A stretch of DNA of 25,310 nt from a virus, in the IMG/VR virus record IMGVR_UViG_3300042307_000993, positions 1 through 25,310 of that record, one strand, 5' to 3'. The notes under the pieces were generated by a model. The model saw nothing but the letters and a program-made list of their open reading frames with translations. It was not told the DNA's origin and made no database searches. The position numbers and the translations under genes are program-made. Positions 11,932 to 20,331 of the stretch are shown here, piece after piece. Numbering within the stretch: the stretch's first letter is position 1; every line of letters starts with the position of its first letter.

Positions 11932-12739
11932 AGTTAAAATTAATTTAGACGGTTTTGTTGACCGACAACTTACAATCCCCATTCAGTTAACGTGGGACTA
12001 TGTTGGGTTGGACCAAAGTATTGATGAATACGAAAGTAAAATCATTACTGAGGTTATTGGTGTTGGTAGAGATTTTGAGGTAACTCGATTTGCTCATGCA
12101 CCTTTGACAGGTACAACAACTGAACCAACGGATATTAAATATGAGTTTAATTTTTATTCAGGAGGTTCTTTAAATGATGCTACAAATTGGAAGTCCAATT
12201 ATCAGGTGGAAGGGTTTACAACTCAAGAGATTTTTTATTATACAAACAACTTTACCAATTCATTTTTTAAATTGGATTTGTATGACAATGTTGATGAAAA
12301 AAGACAGACCAATTATATAACAATTATTATACCGACACAACAAGGGTTAAAGATGGACGCAATCATGCAGACGACACCTGTTAGTATTAAAAAACCATAT
12401 TTTGTTTTGGACTATGTTGGAGACAAAGAAGGTTTCTTTATCTATTGGTTAAAGAAAAGAACATTTTTGGATATCAAAACATTTTATATGACTGCCAAGT
12501 TCTATGATGCAAAAAATGGATACTTTACAAAGATGATGAATATGCCACAATCATCATTACCTGGTAACAAATATATCTTTGATGGTTCACAATATTTTTA
12601 TTATCGTGTTGAATTAAATTATGAAAAACATGATTATCAAATATTCAACATGAATCCAAATCAAACAATATATCTTAATGATGCTCAAAGGGCGGGTACA
12701 TTGGAACCCATAAAATGGTATGAATATGTTAACCCATAA
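11918..12739 (+). CDS. Virion structural protein of unknown function
   Basis: The roughly 273-residue product is not recognised. Three start codons are possible: TTG 11915, ATG 11918 and GTG 11924. I list the ATG, but GTG 11924 recreates the same 8-base stop overlap (GTGAATAA) found at the preceding junction and may be the real start. The protein opens with KVKINLDGFVDRQLTIPIQL and continues as alternating beta strands and loops, aromatic-rich, with DYVGLDQSIDEYESKIITEV suggesting one helix or extended arm. No catalytic motif is seen. It ends in TAATG with the next gene, a 1-base overlap. The tight coupling on both sides suggests assembly with its neighbours in fixed ratio. Confidence 0.5.
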   Translation: MSVNKVKINLDGFVDRQLTIPIQLTWDYVGLDQSIDEYESKIITEVIGVGRDFEVTRFAHAPLTGTTTEPTDIKYEFNFYSGGSLNDATNWKSNYQVEGFTTQEIFYYTNNFTNSFFKLDLYDNVDEKRQTNYITIIIPTQQGLKMDAIMQTTPVSIKKPYFVLDYVGDKEGFFIYWLKKRTFLDIKTFYMTAKFYDAKNGYFTKMMNMPQSSLPGNKYIFDGSQYFYYRVELNYEKHDYQIFNMNPNQTIYLNDAQRAGTLEPIKWYEYVNP

Positions 12740-13848
12740 TGGAAGATTTTTATAATATTATAATATCACCTGAAACAATTAAGGGTGACTTGTTTATTGT
12801 TAATATGCAAGGTGAAAACGTTGGACCAACTTATACTGGTGAAACGACTGGTGTTTATTCGGGGATGACCCAAGTATTGACTGCGGGACCAAATGGAAGT
12901 TCAATATTATCAGGAATTACAATTCCAATTTTATTCAGACAAACTGCGGTTGACGTTGGTTACTTTAGTCCATTTGATGGAGCGGTATTACAGAAAGATG
13001 TGGTTGCCAATTTTATATTCTCATCAACAACTTCAAACCCATATGTTTATAATGTGTATAATACATCAAGTGAGTTTCAAAAATTTCTTGATTTATCATC
13101 TTATAAGGTTAGTTGGGGTGATGGGACGCCATCGCAAACCATTAGTTCATACACACCCAATTCAATCGTACACACTTATCCTGTTGCAATTGCTCAATAT
13201 ACAATTACATTGGAACAAACAAATCCGTGGGGAATTACAAGAGTTTCCAAAACAATCACGACACCATTTTCTGATGTGGTCATTAATAACCCAAATGGTG
13301 AAGCGTTTTTTATTCCTGTGGGTGGTAATTGGATTGAAACTCCAATCAGTTATAACTACATATTTTCAGGAGATGCCGTTAACGAAGTATCTGCTCAAAC
13401 ATCAAATAATTTTACAACGGTTCCATTTACGGTTTCAGGTTTAACAAAATCCAAACTTAATGAGTTGGCGATGTATGGACCATTAAAATTCCAAGTTGGA
13501 GTTCCCGTTATTAAGAACGGTCAAATATGGGGGGCGATAACTAATACTGCAACAACATTCACCGCCTATACAGTTAATTTGGTTGATTACTATGATTACA
13601 TAGACGGGACAACAATATTTTTTGAACAATCTTCAGGATTTACAGAGAATAATTTAACACAAAGACCAATAACAAAAGAGGAAGTTTTAATCAAAGTTAT
13701 TGACCAACCACAAATACAAACAAATGTTTTTGTTGAACGAGGAAAGAATTCAGCATACGAAAGAATCCAAAGATTAGGGGAGGTTGACAATTTAGGTGAC
13801 ATGATTAATTACGGATATGGATTTTTTAACGTTGAAAAAAAGAACTAA
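12739..13848 (+). CDS. Virion protein with PKD-like (Ig-fold) domain
   Basis: The 369-residue protein contains a recognisable PKD-type beta sandwich at about residues 85-178: YKVSWGDGTPSQ (Trp126, Gly127, Asp128, Gly129), then IVHTYPVAIAQYTITLE and ITRVSKTITTPF, as in the PKD signature 'WDFGDG...HTY...Y.VTL'. PKD domains usually mediate protein or carbohydrate contacts on surfaces. The first 80 residues and the part after 180 are unassigned; the C-terminal end (QTNVFVERGKNSAYERIQRL) looks helical and charged, possibly an attachment segment to the baseplate. The start overlaps the preceding stop by 1 base (TAATG). It is the last gene of the coupled block that begins at 5067; a 24-base spacer with a candidate promoter follows. 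Confidence 0.6.
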   Translation: MEDFYNIIISPETIKGDLFIVNMQGENVGPTYTGETTGVYSGMTQVLTAGPNGSSILSGITIPILFRQTAVDVGYFSPFDGAVLQKDVVANFIFSSTTSNPYVYNVYNTSSEFQKFLDLSSYKVSWGDGTPSQTISSYTPNSIVHTYPVAIAQYTITLEQTNPWGITRVSKTITTPFSDVVINNPNGEAFFIPVGGNWIETPISYNYIFSGDAVNEVSAQTSNNFTTVPFTVSGLTKSKLNELAMYGPLKFQVGVPVIKNGQIWGAITNTATTFTAYTVNLVDYYDYIDGTTIFFEQSSGFTENNLTQRPITKEEVLIKVIDQPQIQTNVFVERGKNSAYERIQRLGEVDNLGDMINYGYGFFNVEKKN

Positions 13849-13850
13849 AC

Positions 13851-13860
13851 TATTTATAAG
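13851..13860 (+). promoter_or_regulatory. Candidate late promoter element TATTTATAAG, copy 2
   Basis: The element starts 22 bases before the ATG at 13873 and 3 bases after the stop of the preceding gene. It matches TATTTATTAA at 8 of 10 positions, with the first seven identical, at the same distance from the start. The reverse complement of the first eight bases is TATAAATA, identical to the T4 late promoter core, but here it would face the wrong way; this is probably a coincidence of AT-rich sequence. Confidence 0.45.
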
Positions 13861-13872
13861 ATAAAATAAGAT

Positions 13873-14781
13873 ATGGCAATCGGTTCATACGGCACAATTA
13901 GACCTTCAGACGTTTCACCTGAAGACGTAGAGATTATATTAAATTATACTCCATCAAGGGATGTTACGAGTAATTTCGTCCTAACACAACTTGATGCACA
14001 AACAATTCTTAAACCTTATTTCAACAACACAGAAACAGGTGGAAACGCTGGTGTTGAGGTTTTGGGTGGATTATACAACTTAACATTACCTGCTGAGCAG
14101 TTCAACGCTCTTGGGATTTACACACTATACTTAAGACCCGCACAAATCAGAACAAGAATTACTGATTGTGGTGTGTTAAGTGCTTTGCCAAACGTAAAAG
14201 GAATTGTGATTGATATTTCAAATGTTCCAACACAATATCAAAATAAATTTGTTCCACAAGGATTGGTTGGATTTAGAGTTGAATATTTAAATCCTGATGG
14301 TTCAAAAATACCAAATTTCTTTAGAGTTATTACATCATCGTTCTTTTGTGAACCTGTGGTGACAAACCAAACAAATACAACACAAAAAGCAATTAGATAT
14401 AGATATGTTGATGGAAATTCAAATTTAATATTCTTGACTTTATCACCATCATCATCCCCAACTAACAATCCAAACGCAACACCATTTATTGGTCAGCCAA
14501 ATCAAAACATTATTATTTCAAATACATTTTTTAACCCAATTACTTTGGAAGTTGAAATGGTTGAATACGACGTATCATCTCTTGCAATTGCTCTTTATGG
14601 TAATCAAACCAAATCAATTGATGATGGTGTTTATACAATATATGACTCTGAAAATAACATATACAGACAATACAACTTGTATGAAATTAGAGACCAATTT
14701 AATGCATTGTTATATGAGGTTAGACAAAGTAGAGGTAATAATATTGATTTCAGTAAAAACTTTACAAACATAACTGGTTAA
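13873..14781 (+). CDS. Tail/baseplate structural protein of unknown function
   Basis: The 302-residue product is not recognised. It begins MAIGSYGTIRPSDVSPEDVEI and runs through mixed alpha/beta sequence. A beta-rich core at about residues 50-215 contains GLYNLTLPAEQFNALGIYTLY and KGIVIDISNVP. The C-terminal end (YNLYEIRDQFNALLYEVRQSR) is clearly helical and could anchor it to a partner. Asn/Thr/Ser-rich loops are frequent. It is the first gene of a four-gene coupled block, preceded by a candidate promoter, and ends in TAATG with the tail-I-like gene. That direct coupling makes a wedge-associated role the best guess. No enzyme motif, signal peptide or membrane segment is visible. Confidence 0.5.
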   Translation: MAIGSYGTIRPSDVSPEDVEIILNYTPSRDVTSNFVLTQLDAQTILKPYFNNTETGGNAGVEVLGGLYNLTLPAEQFNALGIYTLYLRPAQIRTRITDCGVLSALPNVKGIVIDISNVPTQYQNKFVPQGLVGFRVEYLNPDGSKIPNFFRVITSSFFCEPVVTNQTNTTQKAIRYRYVDGNSNLIFLTLSPSSSPTNNPNATPFIGQPNQNIIISNTFFNPITLEVEMVEYDVSSLAIALYGNQTKSIDDGVYTIYDSENNIYRQYNLYEIRDQFNALLYEVRQSRGNNIDFSKNFTNITG

Positions 14782-17765
14782 TGGCAGTAAACACAACAAA
14801 TACTAAATACTTTTATCCACCAAGACCAGGTAATGGCGGGGGGACTTTCTCTGACAACATTGTAGGATTACAAACTGTCGAGGGTGGAGGACTTACGCAA
14901 GGTAATTTTGAGTTTACAACAGGAGTAACAGAAAAAGTTAATCGTACATTCAATGTCGGAGCGTTCTCAGAACCAATGACTTTGGATATGATGAATATTG
15001 ATAGTGTTGAAGAGAGTCGAAGAATACTTGCAACTCAATTTAGAGTTTATCCAAACTTTGATATTACTCAAGTTCTTAACTTTTCGATGTATGGTTCTCT
15101 ATCTGAAAGATTTAGGGTTTCAATTACTCGTGTTATTAATTATTTCCCAGCGTCTTTAGATATTATATTTACTAATAGTGATTTCTCAACAGGTAATACT
15201 GCTTATGATATTGTTTATGATGTTCAAAATGATGAAACATATTTCAAGGTTAATGTTGATAGAATAAAAAATCCATTTGATATTGATTATTCTATTAGTG
15301 CGTCAACTAACTTAACATTGAGAGAGTTAGATGTTTCGCCATATAGAAATCTTAACAACACTTATTTAGATTATTGTGTTAGCATTGATGATAATATCTA
15401 TAAGGTTTTGGCGTTTATTCCGTCTACCACATTAACATCAGGTGATATTACATTTTACGTTTCTGGTTCACCATTTGGAACAACGGCAACCACAATCCAA
15501 CAAGAATATCAAATCAGACCAAATGATTATATTGTTGACAAAATATTTCAAGAAAGTTTTGATGAGGTTGAAAAATTCTTACTTAATAGATTAGTTAGAC
15601 CTGAATATACTGCGGTATTTCAAGTACCACAACAAAATGAATTTGGTCAAACATATACGGATTATCAACAAGTGACTTGGCCAAAAGATGGTCCTTGGAA
15701 CTTAGATATTAGTTCATTCTTATTTGACTCATACTTGGAACAAATCCAAGCAATTGCGGTTAATTTGGATTCGTTTAAGACCAATTTAATTTCAAGATTC
15801 TTAATTTCAGATTCTTTAAAAGAATTTGATACTTTGGGTAGAAAAGTTGAAAAAATATTTCAAATTTACGGTAGAAGTTTTGACCAAATAAAACAATTTA
15901 TCGAAGGGTTGGCTTACATGAATTCTGTAAACTATAATCCATCAAATGATATACCTTCACAATTATTGGCTAATTTATCTCAAACATTAGGATGGTCATC
16001 TAATTTTTCACCAATTACAAATGAGGATTTCTTATCATCTGTTTTTGGTAATACATCGACACCAACTTATCCTGGTTATGCTCGAGCTTTAACGCCAACA
16101 GAATTAAACTATGCATATTATAGAAATTTAATTCTTAATGCCTCATACCTTTTTAAATCAAAAGGTACGAGAAGGTCTGTTGAATTTTTATTAAGATTGA
16201 TTGGAGCACCTGATTCACTAATTGAATATAATGAACACATTTATTTGGCTGACCAAAAAATTAATCTTGACCAGTTCTATAATCAATGGGCTCAAATTTC
16301 AGGTGGTACTTACGTTCAAGAAACACCATCTTATGCTGTAGGTCAAACATATAGTATTTATGGACAAATTTATACTGCATTTACAGAAACCGCAACATAT
16401 ACTGATACTAATATAACATTAGCAGCATACCCTATAGATTTTGAAGGATATCCAAAAGCTCCTGTCAATACGGAAACATACTTCTTCCAAATTGGTGCTG
16501 GTTGGTATGAAACTACACCATCACATAGAAGTCCTGATAATGTTGTACTTACGGGAAATGTTTACACAGGACAAAACTTTAGTATCCAAACACAATTACA
16601 ACCGTTTACTTACGGTCAGACTTATTTGAATAGATTTAGGGACTTCCCTTATATGACGGAAGGATTTAAACTTCAAAAAGTTGTTGATAATAATAAATCA
16701 TGGTTAGCGGACGATGATAAAATTAGAGTTTCAACTCAAGGAGATTACAATGCATACTACTTTATCGATAATGAAAAATTAGTATTAAACGTAAAGAACG
16801 TTGACATATTCTTAAATCCGGCCCAAGGTCTTGTTTATGATGTTTGGGACCAATCAAGAAGATATGATTACCCAATTCCTGAATCAGGTTTAACCGTTGG
16901 TTATCCTGTACCAGGTGGTGTTGATTGGACATATGTTGACCCTAAGCCTAAGAAGAAAACATTCTTTGAATTCTCTCAAACTTTTTGGCAGAATATGATT
17001 AACACTCGAAACAGACAATACATCTCTGATGGTAAAACGGGTGGTTATCCTACATTACAATCTATTTGGTGGAAATACATCGAATCAGAACAAACTGTCG
17101 GGTTGCCCAACAACAAGTACACGTATCAAAAGTTAATCGATTACGTTAATGGTATAGGTCCTTATTGGACTAAGTTGGTGGAACAGATGGTTCCCGCAAC
17201 AACCATTTGGAATGGCGGGGTTAGATTCGAAAACTCTGTACTACATAAACAAAAGTTTGTTTATAGAAGACAAAGAGGTTGTCAGTTTATACCAGTACCT
17301 GTTGACCCATGTTATATTATATCAAACATTTTTGATTACACATGTAATTCAGAGTATGTTGAATTTTATATTTATCCGTGGTTAAATGGTGATATTAATG
17401 TATCTGATTTTAATAGTATTCTTGCAAATAGAATTAATAATATGTTATCATCAAGTGGACTAACACTTAATGAATGTTATCAAAATTCAGTTCAGACAGA
17501 ATGGTATGTTGATTTAAGAATTAATAACCAAATCATAATTCAAGATAGTTTTTATAATGGGTATGGTTATAATGATGTACCAACAGATTCGCAGTGGAGA
17601 AACGCTTTAATAGATTATCTACCAACTTTATATGGTTATGGCTACACATATTTCTTAAATGGTAATACATTAACAATAACTAATTTAGGATGTGTTTCCC
17701 AAAATTTACAAGAAACGGTAGTTTTAAACGTAGGAATAAATATTAATATAAATTGTACTAGATAA
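14781..17765 (+). CDS. Large baseplate wedge protein, tail protein I / gp7-like centre (tentative)
   Basis: The 994-residue protein has a central helical part resembling phage tail protein I (P2 gpI), whose larger counterpart in T4 is gp7. About residues 250-430 contain helices such as DEVEKFLLNRLVRPEY, KEFDTLGRKVEKIFQIYGRS and PSQLLANLSQTLGW. Next comes ELNYAYYRNLILNASYLFK and, at 459-475, KSKGTRRSVEFLLRLIG, close to the family's 'GT...l..ll..lg' segment. The N-terminal 220 residues are beta-rich; the region after 520 is a long Tyr/Pro-rich beta section with FWQNMINTRNRQYISDGKTG. The last 150 residues form a separate domain with paired Cys ending NINCTR. W and J lie upstream, so I completes the W-J-I order, but with about 9.8 kb of other genes between J and I. 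It overlaps both neighbours by 1 base. Confidence 0.58.
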   Translation: MAVNTTNTKYFYPPRPGNGGGTFSDNIVGLQTVEGGGLTQGNFEFTTGVTEKVNRTFNVGAFSEPMTLDMMNIDSVEESRRILATQFRVYPNFDITQVLNFSMYGSLSERFRVSITRVINYFPASLDIIFTNSDFSTGNTAYDIVYDVQNDETYFKVNVDRIKNPFDIDYSISASTNLTLRELDVSPYRNLNNTYLDYCVSIDDNIYKVLAFIPSTTLTSGDITFYVSGSPFGTTATTIQQEYQIRPNDYIVDKIFQESFDEVEKFLLNRLVRPEYTAVFQVPQQNEFGQTYTDYQQVTWPKDGPWNLDISSFLFDSYLEQIQAIAVNLDSFKTNLISRFLISDSLKEFDTLGRKVEKIFQIYGRSFDQIKQFIEGLAYMNSVNYNPSNDIPSQLLANLSQTLGWSSNFSPITNEDFLSSVFGNTSTPTYPGYARALTPTELNYAYYRNLILNASYLFKSKGTRRSVEFLLRLIGAPDSLIEYNEHIYLADQKINLDQFYNQWAQISGGTYVQETPSYAVGQTYSIYGQIYTAFTETATYTDTNITLAAYPIDFEGYPKAPVNTETYFFQIGAGWYETTPSHRSPDNVVLTGNVYTGQNFSIQTQLQPFTYGQTYLNRFRDFPYMTEGFKLQKVVDNNKSWLADDDKIRVSTQGDYNAYYFIDNEKLVLNVKNVDIFLNPAQGLVYDVWDQSRRYDYPIPESGLTVGYPVPGGVDWTYVDPKPKKKTFFEFSQTFWQNMINTRNRQYISDGKTGGYPTLQSIWWKYIESEQTVGLPNNKYTYQKLIDYVNGIGPYWTKLVEQMVPATTIWNGGVRFENSVLHKQKFVYRRQRGCQFIPVPVDPCYIISNIFDYTCNSEYVEFYIYPWLNGDINVSDFNSILANRINNMLSSSGLTLNECYQNSVQTEWYVDLRINNQIIIQDSFYNGYGYNDVPTDSQWRNALIDYLPTLYGYGYTYFLNGNTLTITNLGCVSQNLQETVVLNVGINININCTR

Positions 17766-19900
17766 TGTCAGTGTTTAATTATAACATAGCGGTTACGGGG
17801 GATTGTTCAAATACAAACTCAGGGTCAATTAGTTTGACTTTGACTGGTGGTACTCCACCATATACAGTACAATGGTTAAGTCCTGTATTATCACCTGATA
17901 TTGTTACAACATCACCTGCGGTTAAAACGGGATTAAGCGCCACAACATATGCGGTTAGGGTTAATGATAGTACCCTACCAACAAATAGTGAATTTTACAT
18001 TAATATACCAGTATCAAGTGGGGTATGTGCAAGTATTCTTGGAGTTATGGGAACAACATGTTCTGAAAATAACGGGGCAGTTACAGGAACATCGACATCT
18101 GATTATTCCTCAACAAGTTTTTATTTATATCATGGAGATGGGGTATTTTCTCAATCTGCAACTACAAGCCAATCTACCGTTGAATTTGGAAGCCTAACAG
18201 CGGGAACATATTATATAACTGTTCTTGACTTGGGTGGTTGTACAGGACAAAGTGCCAATTTTATCGTTGAAGATTCCGATACATTAGATTATGGACTATA
18301 TGTGGTACCAAACTCATCTTGCGGAGGTAGTGCTATGGGTAAAATTATGATTACTGGTTTAACAGGTAGTCCACCATATACATATCTTTGGAACACAAGT
18401 GCCACAGGGTCAACTGTAACTGGATTAACTGCGGGAAATTACTCTGTTAGTGTCACAGATTTTTATGGATGTGTGACAACAAAGTCTGCAACAATTGTTG
18501 ATGTACCGCCAATAGGGTTGGGAATATTTACAGCAACGGAACCAACTTGTTTTTCCGCCGATGGAGTTTTAACCATTCAAATTACGGGAGGAACCGCACC
18601 TTATTACTATTCTGCATCCACAGGTCAAGTGGTGGTCCAATATCCGACATCATGGTCAATATCTGGATTATCACCAGGAAATTATTCTTTCCAAGTTACC
18701 GATGCAGCTTTATGTACAATCACGGTAGGTACAACTCTAACATCACCAAATGGTATAACGTCTGTTAGTATTTCAACACAAGGTTCAACATGTTCAAGTA
18801 ATGGTGGTTCAATAACTGTTTCGGTTATTGGAGGTACATCGCCTTATATCTATACTTTAATTTATCCTAATGGGAATACATTAAATGTTAGTAATAATCA
18901 AACCACTCAATTATTTTCAAATTTAGCTTCGGGAACATATTCAGTTTCGGTTCAAGATGAATCGGGATGTTTTTATATGGATGAGGTTACATTATATGCT
19001 ACTAATACCTTTACAATTTCCACTGAAACTACAGGAACAACTTGCAATCGTGATAATGGTTATATCACAGTTAACAAGAGTGATGGGGGAGAATCTCCAT
19101 TTGACTATTCATTAGATGGTTTAGTTAATATAAATGATACTACATTATCTGCAATTACATTTGATAATGTTTCATCGGGACAACATACAATTACCGTTAC
19201 AGATAGTACGGGTTGTACCCAAACTACTCAAGTATATGTTGGGGAAAGTTCACCGTTAGATTATAGTTTATATAGCACTTCCTGTGGTACAGGTTCTGAT
19301 GGGATGTTAACTGCATTTATCTCATCTGGTACTCCACCTTTCGTATTTACTTGGTCTGATAATATACCTAATAACCCACAAGAAATTACTGTCACAGGTT
19401 TAACAGGTGGAACATACAATTTAACAATAGTTGATGATAATGGATGTTCATTATCAAGAACTACCAGTATTACTTGTGATGCGGCATATGTTTCTTATCA
19501 AACTTATGTAATGGGGTCTCAAGTGTTTAACATTCAATCACAAACTAAGTTTGGATTGTTACAAATGTTGAATGTTGGATTTGATGATTTAACTTCGGGA
19601 AATACAAGTTGTAGTTTAATATCTGCAACTTTTACAGTTAAAGTTTCCGTAAATCCTTTAGGTATAACAACAAGTGATACGTTCTTTACAACAACATCTT
19701 TAAATGTTGCACCAAGTGATAATGATTATTATGATACAGTTGTTAGTTTATTAAATACAATACCTGGTATTGGTGTAATAACGGTAGATTCTGCCAATAA
19801 TCAAATAATAATTCAAACAAGTCCAACTAACAATAGTTTAAATGGTCAGGAAATTATTATTGAATTGATAATCGTTTATGATACAATTTGTTTAACATGA
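17765..19900 (+). CDS. Surface/tail fibre protein with seven SprB-like Ig repeats
   Basis: The 711-residue protein is mostly built of about 80-residue Ig-like repeats of the SprB type, known from gliding-motility and other surface adhesins of Bacteroidota. The signature is seen repeatedly: GGTPPYTVQW, GSPPYTYLWNTSATGSTVTG with LTAGNYSVSVTDFYGC, GGTAPYYYS with LSPGNYSFQVTD, GGTSPYIYT with LASGTYSVSVQDESGC, SGTPPFVFTW with LTGGTYNLTIVDDNGC. Six of seven repeats carry a Cys near the start (TTC, SSC, PTC, STC, TTC, TSC) and one near the end (GC). Residues after about 572 form a different beta-rich domain ending TICLT. No signal peptide is seen, which argues for virion assembly in the cytoplasm rather than secretion. 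It starts in TAATG with the wedge-like protein, suggesting attachment there; host-cell contact is inferred. Transfer from a host adhesin is plausible. Confidence 0.78.
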   Translation: MSVFNYNIAVTGDCSNTNSGSISLTLTGGTPPYTVQWLSPVLSPDIVTTSPAVKTGLSATTYAVRVNDSTLPTNSEFYINIPVSSGVCASILGVMGTTCSENNGAVTGTSTSDYSSTSFYLYHGDGVFSQSATTSQSTVEFGSLTAGTYYITVLDLGGCTGQSANFIVEDSDTLDYGLYVVPNSSCGGSAMGKIMITGLTGSPPYTYLWNTSATGSTVTGLTAGNYSVSVTDFYGCVTTKSATIVDVPPIGLGIFTATEPTCFSADGVLTIQITGGTAPYYYSASTGQVVVQYPTSWSISGLSPGNYSFQVTDAALCTITVGTTLTSPNGITSVSISTQGSTCSSNGGSITVSVIGGTSPYIYTLIYPNGNTLNVSNNQTTQLFSNLASGTYSVSVQDESGCFYMDEVTLYATNTFTISTETTGTTCNRDNGYITVNKSDGGESPFDYSLDGLVNINDTTLSAITFDNVSSGQHTITVTDSTGCTQTTQVYVGESSPLDYSLYSTSCGTGSDGMLTAFISSGTPPFVFTWSDNIPNNPQEITVTGLTGGTYNLTIVDDNGCSLSRTTSITCDAAYVSYQTYVMGSQVFNIQSQTKFGLLQMLNVGFDDLTSGNTSCSLISATFTVKVSVNPLGITTSDTFFTTTSLNVAPSDNDYYDTVVSLLNTIPGIGVITVDSANNQIIIQTSPTNNSLNGQEIIIELIIVYDTICLT
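17789..19477 (+). repeat. Seven tandem SprB-like protein repeats (diverged at DNA level)
   Basis: The repeats are each about 75-85 codons and recognisable in protein by G-x-P-P/A/S-Y/F plus L-x-x-G-x-Y-x-x-x-V-x-D-x-x-x-C. DNA copies are well diverged, unlike the arrays downstream, so this is an old, functionally maintained array. Confidence 0.7.
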
Positions 19901-20247
19901 TACAGGTAAGAATAACGGAAATATCGGGAGGTACATACCCAATTGATGTCTATATATCAGATGTATATGGGAACTATCAAACTTTACTTGGTACTATAAA
20001 TACAGGACCCGTTCCACCTACAGTTGAATATAATAACACAATACCTTCAATATTTAATACTGCTCCTGAGATAATGTTAACCTTAACGGATAACAATGGA
20101 TGTAGTATTTTTAAATTATTACAATGTACTTTTGGTTGTACTTTCCAAATTACTATTGAATTGGCTTCTTGTGTCGTCAATATTGATATTCAAGAAGCAA
20201 ATTGTAATTTTTCTATTGTATATTCAGACCCTTCTTGTGTAATATAA
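19897..20247 (+). CDS. Small Cys-rich beta protein of unknown function
   Basis: I choose the ATG at 19897, which overlaps the preceding TGA stop in the classical ATGA arrangement; a TTG at 19888 is in frame but adds only three residues. The 116-residue product starts MIQVRITEISGGTYPIDVYI, resembling one Ig-like beta sandwich, and its second half carries six Cys (GCS, LQC, FGC, ASC, ANC, PSC). The opening is similar in pattern to residues 29-50 of the next protein (YIVRLASNSNALGPFNVYV). It is not recognised as a known family. The last gene of its coupled block, it is followed by an 84-base T-rich gap. It could be a tip, adaptor or chaperone of the SprB-repeat fibre. Confidence 0.55.
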   Translation: MIQVRITEISGGTYPIDVYISDVYGNYQTLLGTINTGPVPPTVEYNNTIPSIFNTAPEIMLTLTDNNGCSIFKLLQCTFGCTFQITIELASCVVNIDIQEANCNFSIVYSDPSCVI

Positions 20248-20309
20248 GATATTTTTATTTTTATAATAATCTGTTTTATTTTTTTTTTATTCAAATAAGA
20301 TAGTCGTGG

Positions 20310-20319
20310 TATTTATTAA
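20310..20319 (+). promoter_or_regulatory. Candidate late promoter element TATTTATTAA, copy 3
   Basis: The decamer is identical to copy 1 and again exactly 22 bases before the ATG (20332). It lies in an 84-base gap with a long T-tract (about 20277-20288) that may belong to termination of the preceding transcript, although no good stem precedes it. Downstream bases also agree with copy 1 in part (GTAAA versus CTAAA). Confidence 0.5.
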
Positions 20320-20331
20320 GTAAAACAACGA

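Noticed and set aside
13851-13858. TATAAATA on the minus strand, identical to the T4 late promoter core
   Set aside because: All genes around it are on the + strand, and the sister elements at 5045 and 20310 read TATTTATT, which does not give TATAAATA on the other strand. The + strand reading with fixed spacing to the ATG is the better explanation.
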